From NCBI RefSeq assembly GCF_019800005.1, contig NZ_JABGCL010000011.1:1-64000 (forward strand): 64,000 nucleotides of DNA, written 5' to 3'. The translations under genes were made by a program, and so were the position numbers. Below the pieces are notes generated by a model. That model was not told the origin of the DNA and did no database searches. It worked only from the letters and a program-made list of their open reading frames with translations. Shown one piece after another: positions 1-13,709 of this stretch (positions are counted from its first letter, which is position 1; the number at the start of each line of letters is the position of its first letter). Source of the DNA: Geminicoccus harenae. GTDB taxonomy: Bacteria > Pseudomonadota > Alphaproteobacteria > Geminicoccales > Geminicoccaceae.

Positions 1-496
1 AACGCCGCCCGCACATCCCTCCAAAAACGCTCTTTCCAAGCGCTCCACTAAACCAACGATGTCAAACAACACACCAGCCGACGATCCGGACGACCATCGG
101 GCAGTCCCTCAGAGAGGACCGCCACCCAACCCCAACAGATCAGGTACTTGCAGCCGCACTAGATACCAGCGCGACAATCTCCGTCGCCGCCGAGCACCCA
201 GCCTCGCTGCGTGGGCCGGGTTCTAAGCCTGGACCGCCGAACCGTCAACAGGGTTTTTCGACAGTTTGGAGAAATCTTCCGACCGCACACCGCAGCGCCG
301 CCCGCGCCCAACCCATCAACCTGGAGCTTAGCATTTTCTGGCCCTCCACACGCTGTAGGTGGCGGCCGCTCGGTTGACAGGGGCGGCCACGCTACGCATG
401 GTCCCGGCATCATCTAGATAGGGTGGCACGCCACCGCAGGCAATCGCTCGACGGGCCGGAACGGCCCGGTGCTGACGCTCGCGGTAATGGTGGCCC
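1..496. other. Left-edge stretch with no supported gene
   Basis: No coding sequence can be supported here. One plus-strand frame is open from the left edge to a TGA at 375-377, but it lacks a clear start and resembles no family I know, and long open frames are common in GC-rich DNA. A perfect TTGACA lies at 374-379; 17 bases further on the hexamer is CATGGT, a poor -10, so this is at best a weak promoter for the peptidase gene that follows. Confidence 0.4.
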
Positions 497-2002
497 ATGG
501 TACGTGCGGGGGAGGATCGAGCGTTGCGTCCACGTAAGGCCCGCCCCGCCCCCATTCGCTGGGTTCCCCTGATGACCGCGGCCGGGCTGGCGTTCACGGC
601 CGGGTTCGGCGTGGCCGGGGCGACCTTCCATTATCTGGGCAATAGGGCACCCGAGCCCCAAACCGAGCTGGCACCACCGCAGGCGGCGGCGATTCCGGTC
701 GCAGCGCCGGCCGAACTGGAACCGGCCGCACTGTTCGCCCAGCCGGGTCCGTCCGCCGGGGCGCCGGCAGTCCAGGTCGCCCTGACGGCCGACGCGCCGA
801 CGGACGGGCCCGGCATCTGGGCGCTCACGAACCTCGACCAGAGCAGCTTGGTGGCGGAGGCCGCGCCCGAGCTGCTCCTGCCGCCCGAGGACGAGGTGCT
901 GGAGGTCGAGGTCGAGAAGGGCGACACGCTGATCGACATCCTGCAGCGCGCGGGTGCGGTCGGCAGCGAGGCCCAGGCGGCGATCGCCGCCCTCAAGGGC
1001 GTGTACGACCCACGCCAGCTCCGCGCCGGCGCCAGGGTGTCGGTCGCGCTCGAGAGCGGCGACGAGACCAGCCCGCTCCAGGGCCTGACCATCCCGATCG
1101 CGTTCGCCCAGGAGCTCAAGGTCGACCGGGACGAGGCCGGCGGGTTCAGCGCCCGCACGGTGGAGCTGACCCTGGACCGCGAGGACGTGCTGGCCGGCGG
1201 GACCATCAGCGGCAGCCTCTATGACAGCGCGCGCGCCGCCGGGATGCCGGCCGAGACGATCATGCGCTTCGTCAAGCTCCTGTCCTGGGACGTCGACTTC
1301 CAGCGCGACCTGAAGGAAGGCGACCGGTTCGAGGTCATCTATGACCGGCTCAGCACGCCGGACGGCAGGGAGGCGCGCTACGACGACATCAGCTTCGCCC
1401 GGCTGGTCAACGGCGAGCGCGACTTCATCCTCTACCGGTTCGAGCGCGAGGACGGCTCGCGCGCCTGGTACGACGCCAACGGCAAGTCGGTGCGCAAGTC
1501 GCTGCTGCGCACGCCCATCGACGGCGCGCGGCTCAGCTCCGGCTTCGGCATGCGCCGCCACCCGGTGCTGGGCTACTCGCGCATGCACAAAGGCACCGAC
1601 TTCGCGGCCCCCACCGGCACGCCGATCTATGCTGCCGGCGACGGCGTGATCGAGATGCGCGGGCGCAACCGCGGCTACGGCAACTATATCCGGATCCGGC
1701 ACAACGCCGAGTACGCCACCGCCTATGGCCATATGAGCCGGTTCGCCAAGCAGCTGAAGGTCGGCAGCAAGGTGCGCCAGGGCGAGGTGATCGGCTATGT
1801 CGGGACGACCGGCCTGTCGACCGGGCCGCACCTGCACTACGAGGTCCTGCACCGGGGCGCCCAGATCAACCCGATGTCGGTGAAGCAGAACGTCGCCGAG
1901 GAGCTGAGCGGCAAGGAGCTGGCGCGCTTCAAGGCCGAGCGCGACCGGCTGGACGCGCTGCGCCGTCAGCTGGCCGCCCCTGCCCAGGTGGCGCAGAACT
2001 AG
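497..2002 (+). CDS. M23-family peptidoglycan endopeptidase, membrane-anchored
   Basis: A 501-residue protein. A basic N-terminus is followed by one hydrophobic segment (about residues 22-45), which should anchor it in the inner membrane with the rest in the periplasm. A LysM/OapA-like segment near residues 135-180 is followed by an M23 domain at about 345-465. The zinc ligands are visible: H364 and D368 in HKGTD, and H445/H447 in HLHYE. Proteins of this layout cleave peptidoglycan cross-links or activate amidases during growth and division. The ATG has only a weak GGTGG upstream. The next gene starts 71 bases downstream and is unrelated in function. Family assignment is secure; the exact cell-wall bond cut cannot be read from sequence. 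Confidence 0.9.
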   Translation: MVRAGEDRALRPRKARPAPIRWVPLMTAAGLAFTAGFGVAGATFHYLGNRAPEPQTELAPPQAAAIPVAAPAELEPAALFAQPGPSAGAPAVQVALTADAPTDGPGIWALTNLDQSSLVAEAAPELLLPPEDEVLEVEVEKGDTLIDILQRAGAVGSEAQAAIAALKGVYDPRQLRAGARVSVALESGDETSPLQGLTIPIAFAQELKVDRDEAGGFSARTVELTLDREDVLAGGTISGSLYDSARAAGMPAETIMRFVKLLSWDVDFQRDLKEGDRFEVIYDRLSTPDGREARYDDISFARLVNGERDFILYRFEREDGSRAWYDANGKSVRKSLLRTPIDGARLSSGFGMRRHPVLGYSRMHKGTDFAAPTGTPIYAAGDGVIEMRGRNRGYGNYIRIRHNAEYATAYGHMSRFAKQLKVGSKVRQGEVIGYVGTTGLSTGPHLHYEVLHRGAQINPMSVKQNVAEELSGKELARFKAERDRLDALRRQLAAPAQVAQN

Positions 2003-2073
2003 CTCCTGATACGGTCGGGCAGCCGGGCCACCTGGCGCATCGGACCGGGAGGCCGCAGCGAGGGAGGCATGGC

Positions 2074-2820
2074 ATGACCAATGCAGACAGCGGCAGCAGG
2101 GTGGCGATCGTGACCGGGGCGTCGCGCGGCATCGGCGCCGCGATCGCGGAACGCCTCCCCCGGGACGGGCTCGCCGTCATCGTCAACTATGCCGGGCGTG
2201 CTGCCGATGCGGCGGCACTGGCGGCGCGGATCGAGCAGGCGGGCGGCCGGGCACGTCCCGTCCAGGCCGATGTGAGCGATCCCGCCGCCGTGGCCCGGAT
2301 GTTCGACGCGGCGCAAGCGGCGTTCGGCGGGGTCGACGTGCTGGTGAACAATGCCGGCATCATGCATCTGGCGACGCTGGCCGAGGGTGACGACGCGCTG
2401 ATCGACCGCCAGCTCGCCGTCAATCTCAAGGGCAGCATCAACACCATGCGCGAGGCGGCGCGCCGGCTGCGCGACGGCGGGCGGATCATCAACCTGTCCT
2501 CGAGCGTGGTCGGGCTGCGCCAGCCGACCTATGGCGTCTATGCCGCCACCAAGGCCGGGATCGAGGTGCTGAGCCACGTGCTGGCCAAGGAACTGCGCGG
2601 CCGCGGCATCACCGTGAACGCGGTGGCGCCCGGGCCGACCGCGACCGAGCTGTTCCTGGACGGCAAGCCGCCGGAACTCGTCGACCAGCTGGCGAAGCTG
2701 GCCCCGCTGGAGCGGCTGGGCCAGCCGGAGGACATTGCCGGCGTGGTGGCGTTCCTGGCGGGTCCGGACGGGGCCTGGGTCAATGGCCAGGTCCTGCGCG
2801 CCAATGGCGGCATCGTCTGA
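2074..2820 (+). CDS. Short-chain dehydrogenase/reductase (SDR family)
   Basis: A classical SDR of 248 residues. The Rossmann glycine motif TGASRGIG is at residues 14-21, NNAG at 92-95, a catalytic serine in LSSS near 142-144, and the YxxxK pair at Y156 and K160. It should catalyse NAD(P)(H)-dependent oxidation or reduction of a carbonyl or alcohol in the cytoplasm. The C-terminal PEDIAG...GQVLRANGG region is typical of FabG-like members, but the gene is not in a fatty-acid cluster, so the substrate is unknown. A GAGGGAGG stretch precedes the chosen ATG. It converges with clpB. Confidence 0.9.
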   Translation: MTNADSGSRVAIVTGASRGIGAAIAERLPRDGLAVIVNYAGRAADAAALAARIEQAGGRARPVQADVSDPAAVARMFDAAQAAFGGVDVLVNNAGIMHLATLAEGDDALIDRQLAVNLKGSINTMREAARRLRDGGRIINLSSSVVGLRQPTYGVYAATKAGIEVLSHVLAKELRGRGITVNAVAPGPTATELFLDGKPPELVDQLAKLAPLERLGQPEDIAGVVAFLAGPDGAWVNGQVLRANGGIV

Positions 2821-2884
2821 CCCCACGCCAACTGCCGGCGACCGGGCCGGCGGATGTCCGGACCAATCCTGTTGCCAACGACGA

Positions 2885-2920
2885 AGGGCCCGCCCGGACC
2901 TGCCCGGGCGGGCCCTGTTT
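2885..2920 (+). terminator. Terminator hairpin between SDR gene and clpB
   Basis: A perfect 13-bp stem (2885-2897 with 2904-2916) closes a six-base loop and is followed on the plus strand by a short GTTT. It lies between convergent genes and could serve both. The T-tract is weak, so efficiency is uncertain. Confidence 0.6.
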
Positions 2921-2945
2921 CATCCTGGCAGGACGTCCGCGAGCG

Positions 2946-5537
<2,592 letters not shown>

Positions 5538-5672
5538 GGGACACCTCCGTCAAAAGGCTCCCCGTATCCCGGGCGAGCCATCGGTCGCGAGCCTTGCAAG
5601 AAGCACCCGCACCGCATCGTGTTCTGGAGGTAGGACGCCGTTGACCCGGCACAAGATCTTGAAAGATCGCCG

Positions 5673-6542
5673 CTAATACAGGTGTGGAACATCCGCATCG
5701 GCAGCCCGGCAGAGCTCCAGGCAGCGCGCGATGCCGGCCAGATCGGCATGGCTTCGCCCGGCCAGCCCGTGCTCGGCGAACCATGCCAGGAGCGGCGGTG
5801 CCTGGCCCTGACCGATCTCCAGCAGCACGGTGCCGCCGGGTGCCAGCAGGCGCAGGAGGTCCGGGGTCATCGCCCGGTAGGACTGGAGCCCGTCGGCCCC
5901 CGGCGAGAGCGCGTCCTGCGGCTCGAAGCGCAGCTCGGCGGCGAGGCCGGGCAGGTCGCCGGCATCGATATAGGGCGGGTTGGACAGGATCAGGTCGAAC
6001 TGGCCGGTGACGGCCTCGCCCCAGCTGCCCTGCACCAGCCCCACCCGGTCCGCCACGCCCAGGGCCTGGGCGTTCTTGCGGGTCCAGTCGAGTGCCACCG
6101 CGCTCGTATCCACACCCACCCCGCGGGCCTCCGGGTACTCGGCCAGGAGGGTCAGCAGGATACAGCCGGAGCCGACGCCCAGGTCCAGGATCCGCAGCGT
6201 TGCCCCGCGGTCGGGCCAGCGGCGCAGCGCCGCCTCGATCAGGGTCTCGGTCTCGGGGCGCGGCACCAGCACGCCCGGACCCACCAGGAACGGCCGGCCG
6301 AAGAACTCGCGGCTGCCGGCCAGGTACGCGAACGGTTCGCGCCGTACCCGCCTTGCGACCAGCTCCTCCAGCCGTGCCGACTGCCCAGCGCTGAGTTCCC
6401 GCCTGCCCCCCGCCAGCTGCTCGGTCCGGCTCCAGCCGGTGGCGAGCCCGAGCAGCAGGGCCGCCTCGCGCCTCGGCGCCTCGATCCCGGCCGCCTGCAG
6501 CCGCCGACGCGCCTCCGCCAGGGCCTCGTCCAGCCCAGTCAC
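5673..6542 (-). CDS. prmC: Release factor glutamine methyltransferase PrmC
   Basis: A 289-residue SAM-dependent methyltransferase that modifies the GGQ glutamine of release factors RF1 and RF2. Visible signatures are the SAM-binding DLGVGSG motif (about 120-126) and NPPY at 188-191, which holds the glutamine amide. The start is GTG and overlaps the prfA stop by four bases (GTGA), implying translational coupling with its own substrate gene, a widespread arrangement. Confidence 0.97.
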   Translation of the reverse strand: MTGLDEALAEARRRLQAAGIEAPRREAALLLGLATGWSRTEQLAGGRRELSAGQSARLEELVARRVRREPFAYLAGSREFFGRPFLVGPGVLVPRPETETLIEAALRRWPDRGATLRILDLGVGSGCILLTLLAEYPEARGVGVDTSAVALDWTRKNAQALGVADRVGLVQGSWGEAVTGQFDLILSNPPYIDAGDLPGLAAELRFEPQDALSPGADGLQSYRAMTPDLLRLLAPGGTVLLEIGQGQAPPLLAWFAEHGLAGRSHADLAGIARCLELCRAADADVPHLY

Positions 6543-7594
6543 TCGAGCTGGGCCAGCTTGCGCGCCTGGTCCTCGGCGACCAGGGCATCGACGAAGCGGC
6601 CGAGCCCTGGACCTGCCAGCACCTCGTCCAACGCGTAGAGGGTCAGGTCGATCCGGTGGTCAGTGACCCGGTTCTGCGGGAAGTTGTAGGTGCGGATGCG
6701 CTCGGAGCGGTCTCCTGAGCCGATCTGCTCGCGCCGGTCGGCCGAGCGCTCCTGGTCGGCGCGCGCGCGCTCCTGGTCGAACAGCCGGGCGCGCAGGATC
6801 TTCATGGCGCGCGCCTTGTTGCGGTGCTGGGAGCGCTCGTCCTGCTGGAACACGACGATGCCGCTCGGCAGATGGGTGATGCGCACCGCACTCTCGGTGC
6901 GGTTCACGTGCTGGCCGCCCGCACCCGAGGCTCGCAGCACGTCGATGCGCAGGTCCTTGTCGTCGATCTTGATGTCGACCTCTTCCGCCTCGGGCAGGAC
7001 GGCGACCGTGGCGGCAGACGTGTGGATGCGCCCGCCGCCCTCGGTGACCGGCACGCGCTGGACCCGGTGCACGCCCGATTCGAACTTGAGCTTGGCGAAC
7101 ACGCCCTGCCCCTCGACCGCCACCGAGATGTCCTTCAGGCCGCCCAGATCGGTCTCGGTCTCGCTCAGCACCTCGAACTTCCAGCCCTGCAGCGCCGCAT
7201 AGCGCTGGTACATGCGGAACAGGTCGCCGCCGAACAGGGCCGCCTCCTCGCCGCCGGTCCCGGCCCGGATCTCCAGGATGGCGCTGCGCTCGTCCGCGGC
7301 GTCCTTCGGCAGGAGCGCCAGGCGCAGCGCCAGCTCTGCCGCGCCCAGCCGCTCGCGGGCCTCGGGCAGCTCGGCCGCCGCCAGCTCGCGCATCTCGGCG
7401 TCGTCGAGCAGCAGCTCCAGGCCCCCTACCTCCTGCTCCGCGGCGCGGAAGGCGTCGATCGCGTCGGTGACCGGGCGCAGCTCGGCCAGCTCCCGGGAGA
7501 GTTGGACGATGTCCTGGCGGCCGGGCTCGGCCAGGAGCGCTTCCAGCTCCTCCTTGCGGGCGAGGATCGGGTCGAGGTCGAGCTTGGCTGCCAT
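6539..7594 (-). CDS. prfA: Peptide chain release factor 1
   Basis: RF1 reads UAA and UAG stop codons. The 351-residue protein has the PVT recognition tripeptide (182-184, the PxT motif of RF1) and the catalytic GGQ (226-228). The frame stays open upstream to 7777, but that extension is low-complexity, matches no RF1 and would overlap the neighbouring transporter gene, so the ATG at 7594 that begins MAAKLDLDP was chosen; its Shine-Dalgarno is weak. It is followed by prmC in a GTGA overlap. Confidence 0.97.
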   Translation of the reverse strand: MAAKLDLDPILARKEELEALLAEPGRQDIVQLSRELAELRPVTDAIDAFRAAEQEVGGLELLLDDAEMRELAAAELPEARERLGAAELALRLALLPKDAADERSAILEIRAGTGGEEAALFGGDLFRMYQRYAALQGWKFEVLSETETDLGGLKDISVAVEGQGVFAKLKFESGVHRVQRVPVTEGGGRIHTSAATVAVLPEAEEVDIKIDDKDLRIDVLRASGAGGQHVNRTESAVRITHLPSGIVVFQQDERSQHRNKARAMKILRARLFDQERARADQERSADRREQIGSGDRSERIRTYNFPQNRVTDHRIDLTLYALDEVLAGPGLGRFVDALVAEDQARKLAQLE

Positions 7595-7661
7595 GCTGGT
7601 CGGGTGAGCCGGTCCTGTGGGTGGCGGGGACGGGTTCGTGTCGACGAGCGGCCCCTTTCGG

Positions 7662-9344
7662 TCAAGTCGGCAGGCTGGCCTCGTGGCCCGCCTCGTCGGC
7701 CTCGCTGCGCAGGCGGCTCGCCGCGAGCTCGCCCTCCCGCTCCAGGATCGGGTAGGCGACCGACACGATATGGGCATGGATGCGCTTGAGGTCGCGCATC
7801 ACGTCGAGATGCAGGCTGGAGCTGTCACGCGTATCGACCCGACCGGTCATCAGCCGGGCCAGGTGACTATCGGTGTAGCGGCGCTCCAGCTCGCGCATCT
7901 TGGCCTTGGCGGCGAACAGCCGGCGCGCGTCGGCCAGGTCCGAGGTCAGGAACACGGCGAAGGCCAGCTCCAGGTCGCGCAGGATCTCGGCGTGGAAGGC
8001 CTCGATCTCCGCCATGCCGTCAGGCGAGAACTGCACCTGCAAGCGGATCTTCTTGGCGGCGAGCTCCATCAGGTTCTTGTCGACGATGTCGCCGACATGC
8101 TCGAGATTGGTGACGAAGGTCAGGATCTCGATCTGCCGCCTGCTTTCCTTGCGGTCGAGTTCCCGCTGGGCCAGCTCAGTCAGGTAGTGCTTGATCGATT
8201 CGTGCAGCCGGTCGACCACGTCGTCCTGGTCGCGGACCTGCCTGAGCAGCCGCGCGTCGTCGGTGCGCAGCACCGTCATCACGTCCCGCAGCATCGACTG
8301 GATCACCTCGCCCACCCGCAGCGTCTCGCGCACGGCCGAGGCCAGCGCCACCGACGGCGTGTCCAGCGCGTCCTGCTCCAGGAAGCGCGGTGTCGCCGGA
8401 TCGGTGCCCGCCGGATCGTCCGGCATCAGCCAGACCAGCAGGCGGTCGAACGGGCCGGTGAGCGGCAGGAAGATCAGGGCCAGGAGCAGGTTGAAGCCGA
8501 TATGGGCGCCGACCGTGAGCAGGCCCGACGGGAGTGCCGCCTCCAGCAGCGGCAGGAGCTGCGGGATGAACGGCAGGAGCGCCAGTGCGGTGCCGGCGCG
8601 CTTGATGAGGTTGCCCATCGGGGCGCGGCGGCCAGCGGCCGGTGCCTGCGCGGTCATGACCGCGGCCACGATGCCGGCACCGGCATTCGCACCCAGCACC
8701 AGGGCCAGGGCCAGCGGCGGCGCCACGACACCGGAGGCAGCCAGCGACGCGATCAGGAGGACGATCGCCAGGCTGGAATGGAGCAGCCAGGTGAGCAGGG
8801 CCGCCAGCAGGAAGCCCACGAGCGGCGTGTCGCCGAGCGCGCCCATGAGCTCGATCATCACCGGCGATGTACCGAGTGGTGCTGCCGCCTGCACGATCTG
8901 CTGGAGCGACAGGAGCACCAGGCCCAGGCCGATCCCGACCCGCGCCAAGCTGCGGGCCTTGGCACTCTCGGTGCCGAGGAACACGGCCACGCCCAGCAGG
9001 AGGAACAAAGAGCCCAGCCAGGCGATGCGGAAGGACAGGAGCAGGGCGATCAGCGCGGTGCCGACATCGGCGCCCAGCATCACCGCGAGCGCCGGGCCGG
9101 TCTCCATCAGGCCGCGCGCGGCGAAGGACGAGACCAGCACGGAGGTGGCGGTCGAGGACTGGAGCAGCATGGTGACGCCCAGGCCGGCGGCGAACGCGGC
9201 CAGGCGGTTGCGCACGGAGCGGCCGAGGAAGTGGCGCAGGCCGGCGCCGAACGCCCGGCTCATGCCGGTGCGCACCATGCGCACCCCCCAGAGCAGCAGG
9301 GCTACCGCGCCCAGGAGGTGCAGGAGAATCTCGGTACCGTTCAA
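7662..9344 (-). CDS. Na/Pi cotransporter family protein with PhoU-like C-terminus
   Basis: A 560-residue NptA/YjbB-type inner-membrane protein. The N-terminal two-thirds is hydrophobic and holds the inverted repeats of the SLC34/NptA fold: QSSTATS starts at Q62, and a second copy reads HSSLA around 189-193, with the usual Gln replaced by His. The last 200 residues are helical and charged and resemble PhoU. Members move phosphate with sodium, often outward. It sits between prfA and hisS without obvious functional linkage. Confidence 0.9.
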   Translation of the reverse strand: MNGTEILLHLLGAVALLLWGVRMVRTGMSRAFGAGLRHFLGRSVRNRLAAFAAGLGVTMLLQSSTATSVLVSSFAARGLMETGPALAVMLGADVGTALIALLLSFRIAWLGSLFLLLGVAVFLGTESAKARSLARVGIGLGLVLLSLQQIVQAAAPLGTSPVMIELMGALGDTPLVGFLLAALLTWLLHSSLAIVLLIASLAASGVVAPPLALALVLGANAGAGIVAAVMTAQAPAAGRRAPMGNLIKRAGTALALLPFIPQLLPLLEAALPSGLLTVGAHIGFNLLLALIFLPLTGPFDRLLVWLMPDDPAGTDPATPRFLEQDALDTPSVALASAVRETLRVGEVIQSMLRDVMTVLRTDDARLLRQVRDQDDVVDRLHESIKHYLTELAQRELDRKESRRQIEILTFVTNLEHVGDIVDKNLMELAAKKIRLQVQFSPDGMAEIEAFHAEILRDLELAFAVFLTSDLADARRLFAAKAKMRELERRYTDSHLARLMTGRVDTRDSSSLHLDVMRDLKRIHAHIVSVAYPILEREGELAASRLRSEADEAGHEASLPT

Positions 9345-9414
9345 CGCGCGGACGACCTCGTCAGGAAGACCGCCAACGTCATCGCATCGTCAGCGAGTTG
9401 TCAAACCGGCGATG

Positions 9415-10659
9415 CTACGCGCTTCGGTTGAGCTCGTCCAGGAGTGCCTCGCGTGCTACGGCATGCTCGGCGCCGGTGGCCAGGTCACGCAGCTTGACCA
9501 CGCCGGCGGCCAGCTCGTCGTCGCCCAGGAACAAGGCCAGCCGGGCGTCCAGCCGATCGGCCCGCTTCATCCGCTGCGCCGGCTTGCCACGGAAGGCCAG
9601 CTCGACATGCTGGCCGGCACGGCGCAGCTCCTGGGCGAGCTGCCAGGCCGCCCGCTCGGCGGCAGTCCCGATCGGCACGATCGCGACCGGGCGGATCGCC
9701 GGCGGCGGCGCCTCGATCAGCGCTGCCAGCCGCTCCACCCCGGCAGCCCAGCCCACGCCCGGCACGTCCGGCCCGCCCATGCTGCGGATCAGCCCGTCAT
9801 AGCGCCCGCCGCCCAGCACGGTGCCCTGGGCGCCCAGATGGGTGGTCACGAACTCGAAGGCGGTGTGGGTATAGTAGTCGAGGCCGCGCACCAGGCGCGG
9901 GTCCAGGACATAGGCGATGCCGAGCGCGTCCAGCCCGTCGGTCACGGTCTGGAAGAAGTCCTTCGACGCCTGGTTCAGGCTCTCGCCCATGAGCGGGGCG
10001 TCGGCCACCAGCTCCCGGTCCCCTGCGTCCTTGCTGTCCAGGATGCGCAGGGGGTTCTTGTGCAGCCGGTTGCGGCTGTCCTCGGACAGCTTCGCCTCGT
10101 GGCTGGAGAAATAGGCCACCAGCCGGTCGCGATAGGCGGCCCGGCTTTCCGGATCCCCTAAGCTGTTCAGCTGGAGGACGGTCTTGCCCAGCACCCCCAG
10201 CTCGTCCAGCACATGGGCGCCGAGCGCGATGACCTCGGCATCCGCCAGCGCCTCGGGCGCGCCCAGCACCTCGATGCCGATCTGGTGGAACTGGCGCATC
10301 CGCCCCTTCTGCGGCCGCTCGTAGCGGAACATCGGGCCGTGGTAGAACAGCTTGACCGGCAGGGACTGCTGCAGCCCGTTGGTGACGAAGGCGCGCGCCA
10401 CGCCAGCGGTGTTCTCCGGCCGCAGCGTGAGCTGCTCGCCGCCCCGGTCGGTGAAGGTGTACATCTCCTTGGTCACCACGTCGGAGGTGTCGCCCAGCGT
10501 GCGCTGGAACACCTCGGTGAACTCGAAGATCGGCGTCTCGATCTCGCCATAGCCGTAGCGCGAAGCCAAGCGGCGCGCCGTCTCGTGGACATGGCTGTGG
10601 CGCCGCATGTCCTCGCCCAGAAGGTCATGGGTACCGCGGACGGGGCGCAGCTCGCTCAT
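9415..10659 (-). CDS. hisS: Histidyl-tRNA synthetase
   Basis: A 414-residue class II synthetase that charges tRNA-His. Motif 2 reads [11 protein letters not shown], the histidine-specific loop reads [15 protein letters not shown], and a C-terminal anticodon-binding domain follows (about 325-410). The ATG at 10659 gives the expected [14 protein letters not shown] start; the Shine-Dalgarno is weak. It lies 40 bases downstream of ispG and is probably cotranscribed with it, a common pairing in proteobacteria. Confidence 0.98.
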   Translation of the reverse strand: MSELRPVRGTHDLLGEDMRRHSHVHETARRLASRYGYGEIETPIFEFTEVFQRTLGDTSDVVTKEMYTFTDRGGEQLTLRPENTAGVARAFVTNGLQQSLPVKLFYHGPMFRYERPQKGRMRQFHQIGIEVLGAPEALADAEVIALGAHVLDELGVLGKTVLQLNSLGDPESRAAYRDRLVAYFSSHEAKLSEDSRNRLHKNPLRILDSKDAGDRELVADAPLMGESLNQASKDFFQTVTDGLDALGIAYVLDPRLVRGLDYYTHTAFEFVTTHLGAQGTVLGGGRYDGLIRSMGGPDVPGVGWAAGVERLAALIEAPPPAIRPVAIVPIGTAAERAAWQLAQELRRAGQHVELAFRGKPAQRMKRADRLDARLALFLGDDELAAGVVKLRDLATGAEHAVAREALLDELNRSA

Positions 10660-10699
10660 CGCTGTCTCGGACTTTCGGCTGGATCAAAAAACGAACAGG

Positions 10700-11938
<1,239 letters not shown>

Positions 11939-12063
11939 GAGCGGTCAACCGGTCCCGACTGTCCTAGGCGCGCGGGATAGCCCAGCCGGGCCTCCCGTGT
12001 CACCAGCAACCACGCTGGACCTGCTATGCGCTGCCGGCACCGCGGCACCTGGCGGGCCGTCCG

Positions 12064-12954
12064 TCAGTAGAGAATGGACGGGAACCAGGCACCCCGGGGC
12101 TCGCGATATTCGCCACGGCTCATCAGCACCATCGGCTTGACCTGCCGCAGGCCGGCCGCCAGGCACCAGCGGAACAGGCCCGCCTGCCGGATCGGCAGCA
12201 GCAGCGCCACCGGCTCCTCGACCGAGCGGGCAGCACCGGCGAGCAGGGCCGCCATGTCCTCCTCGGTCTCGGCCACGCCGTGGTTGGCGAGCCAGGCCGT
12301 GGCCGCCGCGGCATACGTCACCACCCGGTCGTCACGTGACGCGACCCAGGCCAGCCCCTTGCCCATCGCCTCACGCAGCTCGTTGGCGCGGGAATGGCCG
12401 TGCACCCGCTCATAGAGCGCAGCGCTAGCCGCTAGGTCCTCCACCCGCAACGGCCGGACGTCCCATCCGGCCGGGATCGCGTGCACAGGCCGCCCCGCCA
12501 GGGCGACCAGCGGCTCCCTGGCCTCGAAGCCGAGCCCGACATAGAGGGCGAGCGAGCCGAGGTTGAATGCCTCCTGCGCCAGCCGCACCCCGGGCGCATC
12601 GGCCGTACGCTCCAGCACGGCCGCCATGAGCTGCCGACCGACACCCCTCCCCTGGGCCACCGGGTCGACCACGATCGGGCCGACAGCGCGGATCGGGTCG
12701 CGCTCGCTCAGGAAGTTGAAGCCCAGGACGCGGCCATCCTGACCGACCGCCACGACACCGAAGACGGCGGGATGCCCGAGGAAGCTCTGCACACGCGCAA
12801 TGGCGGCCTCGACGGATGGGTAGTTGGGCGGGAAGCCGTGCCGCTCGTTGAGCGCCTTGAACCCTTCGTAGCAGATCCGCCCGCACACTTCGGCGTCGGT
12901 TACCGTCGCCGGGCGCACCACGGCCTCCAAGGTGGACGTCGCATCGGCGCTCAT
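12064..12954 (-). CDS. GNAT-family N-acetyltransferase, two-domain
   Basis: A 296-residue protein with a complete N-terminal GNAT domain; the acetyl-CoA loop QGRGVG is at 101-106. A second, more diverged GNAT-like half follows (about 165-285) and ends in a PRGAWFPSILY tail. It should acetylate an amine on a small molecule or protein; the substrate is not predictable. The frame is open 25 codons further upstream, but the ATG at 12954 is preceded by AGGGAGG at good spacing and was preferred. It lies between ispG and an insertion-sequence remnant, so it may be a later arrival in a conserved cluster. Confidence 0.85.
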   Translation of the reverse strand: MSADATSTLEAVVRPATVTDAEVCGRICYEGFKALNERHGFPPNYPSVEAAIARVQSFLGHPAVFGVVAVGQDGRVLGFNFLSERDPIRAVGPIVVDPVAQGRGVGRQLMAAVLERTADAPGVRLAQEAFNLGSLALYVGLGFEAREPLVALAGRPVHAIPAGWDVRPLRVEDLAASAALYERVHGHSRANELREAMGKGLAWVASRDDRVVTYAAAATAWLANHGVAETEEDMAALLAGAARSVEEPVALLLPIRQAGLFRWCLAAGLRQVKPMVLMSRGEYREPRGAWFPSILY

Positions 12955-13035
12955 CGTGCGCCTCCCTTCTTCCGGCTCACGCCCCGGCGGAGGCCGTGAT
13001 CCGCCACCAGAAACTCCAGGGGAGCGCACCGCACA

Positions 13036-13693
13036 ATGTCATACCTTGAGCGGGAGTGGCGCCGCCTCGGGCCGCTCCTAACGAAGCGTCGCCCCAGGGC
13101 GACTGCCCAAGGGCTATCGGGCCAACATCGACACCCTGGCCGGGCCGGAATCGCCTATGAGGGGGTGGGCCTTGGTCCAGCAGCGCTGCATCCCGGACAC
13201 GACATGCGGCATCGAGCGGGAAGTGCCCCCGGGTGATGACACCATCGCTGTGCCCCCGGCAGAGCAGCAGGGCGGCTCCGCCCTGCCTCGTGCCGCGCGC
13301 CTCGGTTGGGAGCAAGCCGCATCGGCGCTGCGGTCGCCCGGACCCGCCGATGGCGTTCGTTCCGACGCTGGGCCAGCCCCACCTGCAATCTACCTGCCGC
13401 GAGCCGATAGGCACGTGTGCCGCGACACGCCCCGGCTGCCGTCCGCCGAAGCTCCGGCTCCCGGTGATCATGACAGCAGGAGCCGCACGGGCCGACCTGT
13501 GCGGAGCCATCTCCAAGGCGCAGCATCAGCGCCGCCCCTCCGGGCCGAGAAGGGCCCACGGCTGGTGAGATGGGCACCGTACCGGGAGCGAAACGTCGTC
13601 GAGCGTCCGGAGGAGTACCGACGGACCGCCTCCCGCTCCGGCGAGCGTGCGGCCAGCCACCTCGCCTCCGTCCAGCTGCCGCCAGCCGGATAG
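13036..13693 (+). pseudogene. Decayed IS5-type transposase
   Basis: The 755 bases between the GNAT gene and the RodZ gene hold no intact gene. In the frame ending at 13693, the codons from 13580 read YRERNVVERPEEYRRTASRS and continue with AASHLASVQLPPAG. This fits the end of IS5-family transposases (YKxRNxVER...YRRxATRYDKxAxxxLAxVQLA) with a small deletion. At 13036 a frame starts with EREWRRLGPLLTKRRPR, like the EWxxLxPLLPxRRPR start of the same family. The order, orientation and spacing fit one decayed element with frameshifts between. The middle could not be matched and no clear terminal inverted repeats were found. Confidence 0.45.
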
Positions 13694-13709
13694 AACGTTC
13701 GAAACGACC

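Noticed and set aside
3..377. Frame open from the left edge
   Set aside because: No start, no family resemblance; could be the tail of a gene outside the window but cannot be supported.
5538..5672. Heat-shock promoter upstream of clpB
   Set aside because: A CTTGCAA is present on the minus strand but no fitting -10 at the right distance was found.
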